Shown: piece after piece, positions 6,285 to 14,074 of the stretch | Layout: every line of letters starts with the position of its first letter | Position numbering within the stretch: the first letter of the stretch is position 1 | Assembly: GCA_041655755.1 (NCBI GenBank) | Contig: JBBAEY010000040.1 | Span: 1 to 20,366, forward strand | Length of the DNA stretch: 20,366 nucleotides | Origin: JAAYFT01 sp041655755 | GTDB lineage: Bacteria > Bacillota > Clostridia > Tissierellales > Tissierellaceae | Reading direction: 5' to 3' | Made by a program: the position numbers and the translations under genes | The notes under the pieces: model-generated | Told to the model about the DNA's origin: nothing | Database searches by the model: none | Seen by the model: the letters and a program-made list of their open reading frames with translations, nothing else

Positions 6285-7103
6285 ATGGGTAAATTAATTA
6301 TAACTGCTGCCATCAGTGGCGCTGAAGTGACTAAGGAGCACAATCCTGCCATTCCCTATACAGTTGAAGAGATTGGAAGGGAAGCGGAAGCAGCATATAA
6401 GGCAGGAGCCAGTATAATACACCTTCACGTAAGGGAGGACGATGGGACGCCAACCCAAGACAAGGCCAGGTTTAAGGCCTGCATGGATGAGATACTCAGA
6501 AGGTGTCCAGATGTGATTATACAGCCATCTACAGGGGGAGCTGTAGGCATGACTGATTTAGAAAGACTACAGCCTACAGAGTTAGGCCCGGAAATGGCTA
6601 CCTTGGATTGCGGTACCTTGAATTTTGGCGGGGACGAAATATTTGTAAATACTGAAAATACCATCAAGAATTTTGGCAAGATAATGATTGAAAGGGGCAT
6701 AAAACCTGAAATAGAGGTATTCGACAAGGGCATGATAGACTATGCTATCAGATTTGCCAAACAGGGATATATAAAGGAACCTATGCATTTTGACTTTGTC
6801 CTAGGTGTACAAATGTCAGCATCTGCTAGGGATTTGGCCTTTATGGTTGACAGCATACCTCAGGGGTCCACTTGGACAGTAGCAGGTATTGGCAGGCACG
6901 AATTCCCAATGGCAGCCATTGGCATAGCCATGGGGGGCCATGTAAGGGTAGGATTTGAGGACAATGTATACCTATCCAAGGGAGTATTGGCCAAGTCCAA
7001 TGGAGAACTGGTGGAGAAGGTAGTTAGGATAGCTAAGGAGCTAGGTCGTGAAATAGCTACACCTGACGAGGCAAGGGAAATATTGGGTTTAAAAAAGAAA
7101 TAA
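6285..7103 (+). CDS. kce: 3-keto-5-aminohexanoate cleavage enzyme (BKACE family)
   Basis: A 272-residue TIM-barrel enzyme of the former DUF849 family. Zinc ligands are visible as HLHVR (His-46, His-48) and the Glu of RVGFEDN (Glu-225). Substrate-binding positions known from the Cloacimonas enzyme are also present: Ser-82 in PSTGG, Thr-106, Arg-221 and Asp-226. It condenses 3-keto-5-aminohexanoate with acetyl-CoA and cleaves it to L-3-aminobutyryl-CoA and acetoacetate. BKACE enzymes as a family accept various beta-keto acids, but the adjacent kal gene makes the lysine pathway activity by far the likeliest. Translation starts at ATG 6285 behind the G-rich end of kal (GGGGG at 6273-6277). No terminator hairpin follows. 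Confidence 0.9.
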   Translation: MGKLIITAAISGAEVTKEHNPAIPYTVEEIGREAEAAYKAGASIIHLHVREDDGTPTQDKARFKACMDEILRRCPDVIIQPSTGGAVGMTDLERLQPTELGPEMATLDCGTLNFGGDEIFVNTENTIKNFGKIMIERGIKPEIEVFDKGMIDYAIRFAKQGYIKEPMHFDFVLGVQMSASARDLAFMVDSIPQGSTWTVAGIGRHEFPMAAIGIAMGGHVRVGFEDNVYLSKGVLAKSNGELVEKVVRIAKELGREIATPDEAREILGLKKK

Positions 7104-7126
7104 ATTAAAATAAATGAATTCCTTCT

Positions 7127-7157
7127 TTGATTGACATTCTAATTAGTTTATAATTAG
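7127..7157 (+). promoter_or_regulatory. Promoter with an overlapping dyad, upstream of the gamma-glutamyltransferase gene
   Basis: TATAAT lies at 7149-7154. Upstream are TTGATT (7127-7132, 16-base spacer) and the overlapping consensus TTGACA (7131-7136, whose spacing to this -10 is only 12). A perfect 7-bp inverted repeat, CTAATTA (7139-7145) and TAATTAG (7151-7157), covers the -10 box. This is the position expected for a repressor operator. Confidence 0.5.
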
Positions 7158-7199
7158 AGTAGAAGTTAATGGGAGGAGTTTATTTTTTGGAGGGATAGA

Positions 7200-8807
7200 A
7201 TGAAATTTGATCCGCATTATCACAGATACAGTTCTAATAGAAATTTAATATACGGAAGAAATGGCATGGTGGCTTCCACCCATCCCTTGGCCTCGCAGGC
7301 GGGGATTGACCTGATGAAAAAAGGTGGCAATGCCATAGATGCTGCTATTGCAACGGCAGCTTGTCTTACTGTAGTGGAGCCTACCAGCAATGGTATAGGC
7401 GGAGATGCCTTTGCCCTAGTTTGGGCCAATGGCAAAATTCACGCTTTAAATGCCAGCGGACCTTCCCCGCGGGAATTGACCCTGGACAAATTGAGGAATT
7501 TGGGACTTGAGTCCATGCCAGTCTACGGTTTTCTACCTGTGACTGTACCGGGCGTACCCGCTGCATGGGCAGAGCTATCGGAGAGATTTGGCAAATTAAG
7601 CCTAATGGATAGCCTGGAGCCTGCCATTGAAATTGCCAATGAAGGCCACCCCCTAGAGCCTACTGTGGCTAAATATTGGGATAGGTCCTTTAGGATTTAC
7701 AGGGAGAAGCTAAGGGGCCAGGAATTCGACAACTGGTTCAAGACCTTTGCCCCTGACGGAAGGGCCCCAAGGGCAGGAGAGCTATGGAGGTCCCCCCTCC
7801 ATGGAAGGACCCTAGAGGAAATTGGGATAAGCAAGGGCAGATCTTTTTATGAAGGGGATTTGGCTGAAAAGATAGACAGATTTTCCAGAAAATACGGCGG
7901 CTATATTAGCAAGGAGGACTTGCAGGCCTATAGGCCAGAGTGGGTGGAGGCAATTAAGGTAAACTATAGGGGCTATGACGTATGGGAGTTACCCCCCAAT
8001 GGCCATGGAATTGTGGCACTCATGGCCCTAAATATATTAAACAACTTCGAATTAGTGGAAAGGGAGAGCCCCAGGACCCAGCATATTCTCATAGAATCCA
8101 TGAAACTTGCCTTTGCAGATGGACTCGACTACATAGGTGACCCTAGATTTATGAAATATAGGGCTGAAGAGCTTTTGTCACCAGACTACGGCAGGGCAAG
8201 GGCGGGGCTAATTGGCCATACTGCCCTGATGCCCAAGGCTGGCCAACCCAAGAGTGGCGGAACTGTTTATTTTGCCGCCGCCGACAAGGAGGGTAATATG
8301 GTTTCATATATCCAGAGCAATTATATGGGATTTGGCTCTGGCCTAGTGGTACCTGAAACGGGTATAGCACTTCACAATAGGGGCAATAATTTCAACATGC
8401 TTGAGGGCCATGTAAATTGCTTGGGGCCAAATAAAAAGCCCTATCACACAATAATTCCGGGATTTTTGTCCAAGGAGGGTAAGGCCATAGGCCCCTTTGG
8501 GGTCATGGGTGCATTTATGCAACCCCAAGGACATGTTCAGGTGATTACCAATGCCATAGACTTCCAGCTAAATCCACAGGATGCCCTGGATGCTCCCAGA
8601 TGGCAGTGGACCAAGGAAAAGACCATAGCCCTAGAACAAAGTTACCCCAATGATCTAGCATTGGCCCTGGGCCGAAAGGGTCACAATATACAGGTGGAGG
8701 CAGATAGGGGAAGTTTTGGGCGAGGGCAGATTATCTGGCGGGATGAAAATGGGATATTGTGCGGTGGCACTGAATCAAGGGCCGATGGATATATTGGAGT
8801 TTATTGA
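7200..8807 (+). CDS. Gamma-glutamyltransferase family protein, cytoplasmic YwrD-like type
   Basis: A 535-residue Ntn-hydrolase precursor without a signal peptide. The N-terminal part has the family signature KKGGNAIDAAIATAACLTVVEP(TS)NGIGGDAFA (residues about 40-72). Self-cleavage is expected before Thr-355 in GGTVYFAAADKEGNMVS, giving large and small subunits with Thr-355 as the nucleophile. Downstream are the small-subunit elements GSGLVVP and LHNRGNNF. The protein closely resembles B. subtilis YwrD. The segment where classical enzymes carry the glutamate-binding arginine (FRExAP) reads NASGPSP here, so the true substrate may not be glutathione; relatives include cephalosporin acylases and oxamate amidohydrolase. 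The ATG at 7200 is preceded by GGAGGG (7189-7194). It is transcribed alone, between the lysine genes and fba. Confidence 0.82.
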   Translation: MKFDPHYHRYSSNRNLIYGRNGMVASTHPLASQAGIDLMKKGGNAIDAAIATAACLTVVEPTSNGIGGDAFALVWANGKIHALNASGPSPRELTLDKLRNLGLESMPVYGFLPVTVPGVPAAWAELSERFGKLSLMDSLEPAIEIANEGHPLEPTVAKYWDRSFRIYREKLRGQEFDNWFKTFAPDGRAPRAGELWRSPLHGRTLEEIGISKGRSFYEGDLAEKIDRFSRKYGGYISKEDLQAYRPEWVEAIKVNYRGYDVWELPPNGHGIVALMALNILNNFELVERESPRTQHILIESMKLAFADGLDYIGDPRFMKYRAEELLSPDYGRARAGLIGHTALMPKAGQPKSGGTVYFAAADKEGNMVSYIQSNYMGFGSGLVVPETGIALHNRGNNFNMLEGHVNCLGPNKKPYHTIIPGFLSKEGKAIGPFGVMGAFMQPQGHVQVITNAIDFQLNPQDALDAPRWQWTKEKTIALEQSYPNDLALALGRKGHNIQVEADRGSFGRGQIIWRDENGILCGGTESRADGYIGVY

Positions 8808-8845
8808 TATTTATTCCAATTTTACACTTTAATATGATGAAAATC

Positions 8846-8854
8846 TGTTATAAT
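8846..8854 (+). promoter_or_regulatory. Extended -10 promoter of the fba-tal-glpX-rho group
   Basis: TGTTATAAT is a perfect extended -10 element (TGnTATAAT). The -35 region is poor (CTTTAA at 8827-8832 with a 16-base spacer), which extended -10 promoters tolerate. The transcript would begin near 8861, with GGAGGAG just before the ATG at 8885. Confidence 0.6.
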
Positions 8855-8884
8855 GTATATATTACAATGAGTGGAGGAGATTAA

Positions 8885-9742
8885 ATGTTAGTTACAGGGA
8901 AAGAGTTATTGCTAGATGCTCAAAAAAGAGGATATGCAGTGGGTGCCTTTAATATCAATAATATGGAAATCGTACAGGCTATTATCGAGGCTGCTGAGGA
9001 GACTAATTCCCCAGTAATATTACAGGCCAGCCAAGGGGGGATTAAATACGCAGGTATAGAATACATCGCCTCCCTGGGCAAGACAGCGGCTAGAAATGCC
9101 AAGGTGCCGGTTGCCTTGCATTTGGATCACGGTACGGATTTTGATCAAGTCATGCTATGTATCAGGCACGGATTTACCTCCGTCATGATTGACGGTTCCA
9201 GGTTTCCACTGGAGGAAAACATGGCCTATACAAAGAAGGTAGTAGAGGTAGCCAAGGCAGTTGGCGTATCTGTAGAAGCGGAATTAGGGAAAATCGGGGG
9301 GACAGAGGACCATATTACAGTAGAGGCCAAGGATGCCACCTTTACGGATCCAGATGAGGCCCTAAGATTTGTAAATGAAACGGATGTGGACTTTTTAGCC
9401 ATTGCAGTAGGCACTGCCCACGGGGTATATAAGGGAAAGCCAGAATTAGACTTTGGTAGAATTGCAACTATTGCAGACCTCCTAAGCGTCCCCCTTGTAC
9501 TCCACGGCTCGTCAGGAGTTGCCGATGATGACCTTAAACAGGCCATTTCCCTAGGAATTTCAAAGATAAATATCGATACGGACATTAGAATTGCCTTTGC
9601 CAATGGGGTAAAGAACTTCCTCAAGGAGGACCCTGACAATTTCGACCCAAGAAAGATACTGGGACCTGCCAGGGCTGCAATGAAGGAAATAGTTATGGAG
9701 AAGATGCACATATTCGGCTCTGTAAATAAGGGGTGGAGATAG
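8885..9742 (+). CDS. fba: Class II fructose-1,6-bisphosphate aldolase
   Basis: A 285-residue zinc-dependent TIM-barrel aldolase. Visible active-site features are Asp-81/His-82 in HLDHG (catalytic Asp and zinc ligand), the VEAELG segment (about 130-135), His-179 in GTAHG and His-207 in LHGSSG (zinc ligands), and NIDTD (229-233), which binds the second phosphate. It interconverts fructose-1,6-bisphosphate with dihydroxyacetone phosphate and glyceraldehyde-3-phosphate. The short length and GTAHG context fit the FbaA/GatY group of Firmicutes; a tagatose-bisphosphate aldolase is a possible but less likely alternative, given the neighbouring tal and glpX genes. Its TAG stop overlaps the GTG start of tal by one base, so the two are translationally coupled. 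Confidence 0.95.
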   Translation: MLVTGKELLLDAQKRGYAVGAFNINNMEIVQAIIEAAEETNSPVILQASQGGIKYAGIEYIASLGKTAARNAKVPVALHLDHGTDFDQVMLCIRHGFTSVMIDGSRFPLEENMAYTKKVVEVAKAVGVSVEAELGKIGGTEDHITVEAKDATFTDPDEALRFVNETDVDFLAIAVGTAHGVYKGKPELDFGRIATIADLLSVPLVLHGSSGVADDDLKQAISLGISKINIDTDIRIAFANGVKNFLKEDPDNFDPRKILGPARAAMKEIVMEKMHIFGSVNKGWR

Positions 9743-10389
9743 TGAAGTTATTTATCGATACGGCAAATATAGAGGAAATAAGGGAAATCAATGACTGGGG
9801 AGTAGTAGCAGGGGTAACCACCAACCCAAGTCTAATCGCCAAGGAAGGTCGTGATTTCCAAGAGGTAGTAGAGGAAATTGCCAGCCTAGTAGATGGACCA
9901 ATCAGTGCAGAGGTTATTTCCCTAGACAAGGATGGAATGTTAAAAGAGGCAAGGGAGCTGGCAAAGATACACCCAAATATCGTCATCAAACTTCCCATGA
10001 CGGGAGAGGGTTTGAAGGCGACGAGGGTCTTGGCTGACGAGGGTATCAAGACTAATCTCACCCTGATCTTTTCAGCTAATCAGGCCCTGCTGGCTGCAAG
10101 GGCTGGTGCCACATATGTAAGCCCCTTTGTGGGGAGATTAGACGATATTAGCAATGAAGGTATGGCCATAGTAGAGGACATAGTCCAGATATTCGACTTT
10201 CACGGTATAGAAACTGAGGTTATAGCTGCCAGTATTAGACATCCTCTACACGTTATGGAGGCGGCAAAGGCTGGTTCCCACATTGCAACCATACCCTATA
10301 AGGTATTTTTGCAGATGCTAAGTCACCCCTTGACGGACCTAGGCATAGAAAGATTTTTAAAGGATTGGGAAGGATTTCAAACTAAATAG
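9742..10389 (+). CDS. tal: TalC-type transaldolase
   Basis: A 215-residue small transaldolase of the TalC/MipB family. The Schiff-base lysine is Lys-83 in NIVIKLPMT, with Asp-6 in FIDTAN as the conserved acid. At the positions that separate fructose-6-phosphate aldolase from transaldolase, it has Glu-57 (aldolase has Gln) and Phe-129 in SPFVGR (aldolase has Tyr). It should therefore move dihydroxyacetone units between sugar phosphates in the non-oxidative pentose phosphate pathway. The start is GTG 9742, overlapping the fba stop (TAGTG). It is preferred over an in-frame GTG at 9733 because the protein then begins MKLFIDTAN, as in its relatives, and because GGGGTGGAG (9730-9738) is the ribosome binding site and includes the 9733 codon. 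Confidence 0.9.
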   Translation: MKLFIDTANIEEIREINDWGVVAGVTTNPSLIAKEGRDFQEVVEEIASLVDGPISAEVISLDKDGMLKEARELAKIHPNIVIKLPMTGEGLKATRVLADEGIKTNLTLIFSANQALLAARAGATYVSPFVGRLDDISNEGMAIVEDIVQIFDFHGIETEVIAASIRHPLHVMEAAKAGSHIATIPYKVFLQMLSHPLTDLGIERFLKDWEGFQTK

Positions 10390-10400
10390 GGAGTGATTTT

Positions 10401-11369
10401 ATGGATAGAAATTTACCGTTGAATATTGCAAGAGTAACAGAGGCAGCAGCCCTAGCCAGTGCAAAGCTACTGGGCAGGGGAGATAAGAATGCTGCCGACC
10501 AGGCTGCTGTAGACGCCATGAGGAGAATGTTTGACACCGTAAATATCGACGGTGTTGTGGTTATTGGAGAAGGAGAAATGGACGAGGCCCCAATGCTCTA
10601 TATTGGGGAAGAAATAGGCATAGCTGGCCCCCACGACCTAAAGGTGGATATAGCAGTGGACCCCCTGGATGGGACTAGATCCGTTGCCAATGGATTGCCA
10701 AATGCCATATCTGTAGTTGCCATTGCCCCTAGGGGCTGTTTGCTCCATGCACCTGATACCTATATGAATAAGATTGCTGTGGGGCCCAAGGCCAAGGGCG
10801 TAGTCGATATAAGAAAATCAGTAGAAGAAAATATTAGAAATGTGGCTAAGGCTCTGGGCAAGGACATATCAGAGGTGACTGTCACCATATTGGATAGGCC
10901 AAGGCATGAAAAATTAATTGAAGATGTACGTAAGGCGGGAGCCAGAATTAAGATGTTTAGCGACGGCGACGTCCTGGCTGCTATTAATACCTGTTTTACC
11001 TATACAGATGTGGACATCTTAATGGGAGTAGGAGGTGCACCTGAGGGGGTCCTAGCGGCTGCAGCCCTCAAATGCTTGGGAGGCGAGTTCCAAGGCCTAA
11101 TCACTCCTGCCACAGAGGAACAGCATAGAAGGTGTATAGAGATGGGTGCTGACTGCGACAAGGTCTATACCATTGACGATTTAGTCAAGGGAGATGAAGT
11201 AGTATTTGCGGCAACGGGAGTATCCTATGGTGAACTATTGGACGGCGTTCAGTATTTGGAAAAGGATGTAGCAACTACCCATTCCCTAGTCTTGAGGGCG
11301 GAGACTGGTACCATTAGGTTCATAGACGCCACACATAAATTAGATAAAAAACCAGAATACGCAAAGTAA
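10401..11369 (+). CDS. glpX: Class II fructose-1,6-bisphosphatase
   Basis: A 322-residue GlpX-type, metal-dependent phosphatase. Metal and substrate motifs are GDKNAADQAAVDAMR (Asp-33), GEGEMDEAPML (Glu-57 and neighbours), DIAVDPLDGT (83-92) and, later, GGAPEGVLAA. It hydrolyses fructose-1,6-bisphosphate to fructose-6-phosphate, the committed step of gluconeogenesis. It lies 11 bases after tal, behind GGGAGTGA, and is probably in the same transcript as fba and tal. With Fba it converts triose phosphates to fructose-6-phosphate, which Tal and RpiB then spread into pentose phosphates. Some GlpX relatives also cleave sedoheptulose-1,7-bisphosphate; sequence alone cannot exclude that activity. 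Confidence 0.95.
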   Translation: MDRNLPLNIARVTEAAALASAKLLGRGDKNAADQAAVDAMRRMFDTVNIDGVVVIGEGEMDEAPMLYIGEEIGIAGPHDLKVDIAVDPLDGTRSVANGLPNAISVVAIAPRGCLLHAPDTYMNKIAVGPKAKGVVDIRKSVEENIRNVAKALGKDISEVTVTILDRPRHEKLIEDVRKAGARIKMFSDGDVLAAINTCFTYTDVDILMGVGGAPEGVLAAAALKCLGGEFQGLITPATEEQHRRCIEMGADCDKVYTIDDLVKGDEVVFAATGVSYGELLDGVQYLEKDVATTHSLVLRAETGTIRFIDATHKLDKKPEYAK

Positions 11370-11400
11370 GGATTGCAAATTGATGAAAGGCGGTGTTGTT

Positions 11401-12759
11401 TTGACGGAACAGGATCTGTCGAATAAAAAGATAGGTGAGCTGAGGGAGATTGCAAAGGCCCAGGGTATAAGCAGCCCCTATAAGTATAAAAAGGACGAGT
11501 TGTTAGATATATTGAGGCAGAGTCTTGCATCAAAGGAAAAAGAAGGGGAAGCTAATGATGACAAGGCAGAGAAGCTGGATATTAAGGATATAGAAACAGA
11601 TGAACTGCCCGAAAAGGTCACGGAAGAGCTGGAAAATATGGAAACCATAAATCTCGCCGATGGCATATTGGAACTGCATACAGATGGCTATGGATTTTTG
11701 AGGTCGGATAATTACCTGTCCGGAGATGAGGATATCTATATCTCTCCCTCCCAAATCAGGAGATTTAGATTGAGGACGGGAGATAAGATTAGCGGAGTCA
11801 CCCGTGAACCAAATCAGGGTGAGAGATATAAGGCGCTTCTCTATGTAAAATCAGTCAATGGAATGCACCCTGAAACCTCTACCAAGAGGCCCAATTTTGA
11901 CGATTTAACCCCTATTTATCCAAAGGAAAGATTGATATTGGAGACCAATGCCTCCGAATTGGCTACTAGGATGATAGATTTAATTGCCCCCATAGGAAAG
12001 GGCCAAAGGGGAATGATAGTATCCCCACCCAAGGCGGGTAAGACCTCCCTGCTCAAGATGGTAGCCAATGCCATATCAAAGAACCACCCAGAAGTGGAAA
12101 TCATAGTACTTTTAATAGATGAAAGGCCGGAAGAAGTAACCGATATGAAGAGATCTGTTAAGGGCGATGTGGTTTATTCCACCTTTGACGAACTGCCCCA
12201 GCATCATACAAAGGTAGCAGAGATAGTGCTGGAAAGGGCAAAGAGACTGGTGGAGCACGGAAAGGACGTAGTGATTTTATTAGACAGCATTACCAGATTA
12301 GCCAGGGCCTATAATTTGACCATACCTGCAACGGGGCGTACCCTATCCGGAGGTCTTGACCCGGGGGCCCTCCACAAGCCCAAGAGGTTTTTTGGTGCCG
12401 CTAGGAAATTGGAGGAAAGTGGAAGCTTGACGATTTTGGCCACGGCCCTGGTGGAGACTGGCAGCCGAATGGACGATGTCATATTTGAAGAGTTCAAGGG
12501 AACGGGCAATATGGAAATCCATTTGGACAGGAAATTATCTGAAAAGAGAATATTCCCTGCCATAGATATTTACAAATCCGGGACTAGAAGGGAAGAACTG
12601 CTCCTTACACAAAAAGAACTGGAAACCATATGGAGTATAAGGAAGGCCATGGGTGGAGCATCTACTCAAGATGTTACCGAATCCCTGATCGATTCCCTCA
12701 TGAGGAGTAAAAGCAATGAAATGTTTGTAGAGGAAATGAGAAATAAAATTTGGATTTAG
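11401..12759 (+). CDS. rho: Transcription termination factor Rho
   Basis: A 452-residue hexameric RNA helicase (from the TTG start). Domains in order: an N-terminal Rho_N/SAP helix bundle (about residues 5-40), a short acidic linker (about 48-80), the cold-shock-like RNA-binding domain (about 88-155, with DGYGFLRS), and the ATPase with Walker A SPPKAGKTS (208-216), Walker B VVILLDSITRLARAYN and the R-loop region VETGSRMDDVIFEEFKGTG. The start is TTG 11401, because AAAGGCGGTG (11386-11395) is a very good ribosome binding site for it. An ATG at 11383 and a TTG at 11380 are in frame but lie before or inside that site. It follows glpX by 31 bases and has no terminator hairpin after it. Confidence 0.93.
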   Translation: MTEQDLSNKKIGELREIAKAQGISSPYKYKKDELLDILRQSLASKEKEGEANDDKAEKLDIKDIETDELPEKVTEELENMETINLADGILELHTDGYGFLRSDNYLSGDEDIYISPSQIRRFRLRTGDKISGVTREPNQGERYKALLYVKSVNGMHPETSTKRPNFDDLTPIYPKERLILETNASELATRMIDLIAPIGKGQRGMIVSPPKAGKTSLLKMVANAISKNHPEVEIIVLLIDERPEEVTDMKRSVKGDVVYSTFDELPQHHTKVAEIVLERAKRLVEHGKDVVILLDSITRLARAYNLTIPATGRTLSGGLDPGALHKPKRFFGAARKLEESGSLTILATALVETGSRMDDVIFEEFKGTGNMEIHLDRKLSEKRIFPAIDIYKSGTRREELLLTQKELETIWSIRKAMGGASTQDVTESLIDSLMRSKSNEMFVEEMRNKIWI

Positions 12760-12788
12760 TTGAAATGAAAAAACTTATGTGGTATAAT
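12760..12788 (+). promoter_or_regulatory. Strong promoter of rpmE
   Basis: TTGAAA (12760-12765) and TATAAT (12783-12788) are separated by 17 bases, and the -10 box has the extended TGG prefix. It begins at the base right after the rho stop codon. The leader to the ATG at 12851 would be about 55 bases long. Confidence 0.8.
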
Positions 12789-12850
12789 TGAGTGGTTAAA
12801 ATATGAAAATGTTTTTTAGTCATAGAAGTAGTTGAAGAGAGGTGAAAGGA

Positions 12851-13051
12851 ATGAAAGCAAATATTCATCCAGAATATAAAGAAGCAGTAGTTACTTGTGC
12901 ATGTGGCAATACTTTTAAAACAGGCTCTGTAAAAGATGAATTAAGGGTTGAAATCTGTTCAGAATGCCATCCATTCTTCACAGGTCGTCAAAAATTTGTT
13001 GAACGTGGCGGTCGTGTTGAGAAATTTAAGAAGAGATATAATCTGGATTAA
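12851..13051 (+). CDS. rpmE: 50S ribosomal protein L31
   Basis: A 66-residue L31 of the zinc-binding (C+) kind. It has the four zinc cysteines as CAC (Cys-16, Cys-18) and CSEC (Cys-36, Cys-39), followed by the conserved HPFFTGRQKFVERGGRVEKFKKR. It bridges the ribosomal subunits at the central protuberance and can store zinc. The start is ATG 12851, six bases after GAGAGGTGA; an in-frame GTG at 12842 is inside that site and is rejected. The gene has its own strong promoter and a hairpin terminator. Three of its arginines use CGT, whereas most genes around it use AGA/AGG, which fits a highly expressed gene. Confidence 0.97.
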   Translation: MKANIHPEYKEAVVTCACGNTFKTGSVKDELRVEICSECHPFFTGRQKFVERGGRVEKFKKRYNLD

Positions 13052-13065
13052 TTTCTTCAAAAATG

Positions 13066-13095
13066 AGGTTAGATGCGTGGGCAACTAACCTTTTT
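13066..13095 (+). terminator. Rho-independent terminator of rpmE
   Basis: The arms AGGTTAG (13066-13072) and CTAACCT (13085-13091) pair, and an inner TGC/GCA stem extends the hairpin across an A-A mismatch. The right arm runs into five Ts (13091-13095). It sits 15 bases after the rpmE stop. Confidence 0.75.
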
Positions 13096-13120
13096 AAATT
13101 GTTAGAACGGTGGTGATTAT

Positions 13121-14074
13121 ATGGAAATCAAAAAAGTAAATAGGATACCAAAGCACATCACCAGCATTGGAGGTCAGGCCCTTATCGAAGGTATAATGAT
13201 GAGGGGTCCAAAGCATGTATCTATCGCAGTTAGAAAGCCAGACAAGGAAATTGAATTAAAGACGGAGGAACTAAATACTCTGGGCATGAGGCATAAGATA
13301 TTTACCCTACCTTTTTTAAGGGGTATGGTAGGCTTGGTCGAGGCCCTGACTATTGGCACCAAGGCTCTGATGTATTCAGCAGAGTTTTTCGAGGAAGAGG
13401 AGCCCAAGGAGGCTGGCAAAAAATCCATTACAGAGAAGCTGTTCAAGGAAAAGGCTGCAGACGTAGAAATGTTTATCACCATGTTAGCTTCCATGGTCTT
13501 AGCCATTGGAATATTTATGGTCCTGCCTTCCTTTATAACTAATTTTTTCAGGGCAAGGATAGATATGTCTTTGGGTCTAAATCTAATTGAGGGGCTTGTC
13601 AGGATTGGGATATTCCTTATATATATAGTGGGAGTTTCCAAATTTGACGATATTAGCAGGGTATTTGAATACCACGGAGCTGAGCACAAAACCATACATT
13701 GCTATGAAAATGAAGAAGAATTGACAGTAGAAAATGTGAAAAGGCATTCTATTTTACATCCTAGATGCGGCACCAGCTTCCTATTTATGGTAATGGTAGT
13801 CAGTATATTTGTCCTGTCCTTCTTTGGCTGGCCAAGTCCATTGCAGAGGGTAGTCATAAGGATTATAATGTTTCCAGTAATTGCAGGTATATCCTATGAA
13901 ATAAACAAATTAATTGGGAAGAGTAATTCTAAATTGGCATATATACTGTCCTATCCGGGACTTATGATACAGAAGATGGCAACCGTAAAGGAGCCAGACG
14001 AGGAGCAAATTCAAGTTGCCATAGAGGCTATAAGGGCTGTACTACCAGAAAACAAGGACGAGGACCTATGGTAA
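13121..14074 (+). CDS. YqhQ/DUF1385 family membrane protein
   Basis: A 317-residue integral membrane protein of unknown function, matching the DUF1385 family (B. subtilis YqhQ). The N-terminal soluble part has the family signature GGQALIEGIMMRGP (residues 17-30). Four hydrophobic segments follow at about 116-143, 151-175, 214-236 and 241-260. Between the second and third are the conserved polar motifs EYHGAEHKTIHCYE and HPRCGTSF; their His, Glu and Cys residues look suited to metal binding or catalysis, which is inference only. The ATG at 13121 follows GGTGGTGAT. The gene overlaps prmC by 7 bases, so the two are probably coupled in translation. No experimental function is known to me. Confidence 0.85.
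   Translation: MEIKKVNRIPKHITSIGGQALIEGIMMRGPKHVSIAVRKPDKEIELKTEELNTLGMRHKIFTLPFLRGMVGLVEALTIGTKALMYSAEFFEEEEPKEAGKKSITEKLFKEKAADVEMFITMLASMVLAIGIFMVLPSFITNFFRARIDMSLGLNLIEGLVRIGIFLIYIVGVSKFDDISRVFEYHGAEHKTIHCYENEEELTVENVKRHSILHPRCGTSFLFMVMVVSIFVLSFFGWPSPLQRVVIRIIMFPVIAGISYEINKLIGKSNSKLAYILSYPGLMIQKMATVKEPDEEQIQVAIEAIRAVLPENKDEDLW

Noticed and set aside
7171..7199. A leader peptide before the gamma-glutamyltransferase gene (GGGAGGAG followed by TTG)
   Set aside because: The frame from that TTG ends after three codons, and the true ribosome binding site GGAGGG overlaps it.
9226..9711. Long open frame antisense to fba, 161 codons
   Set aside because: It is a shadow of the codon pattern of fba, with a composition unlike a natural protein and no ribosome binding site.
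13174..13695. Open frame of 173 codons antisense to the DUF1385 gene
   Set aside because: The sense frame is a clear family member; the antisense product shows no recognisable motif.
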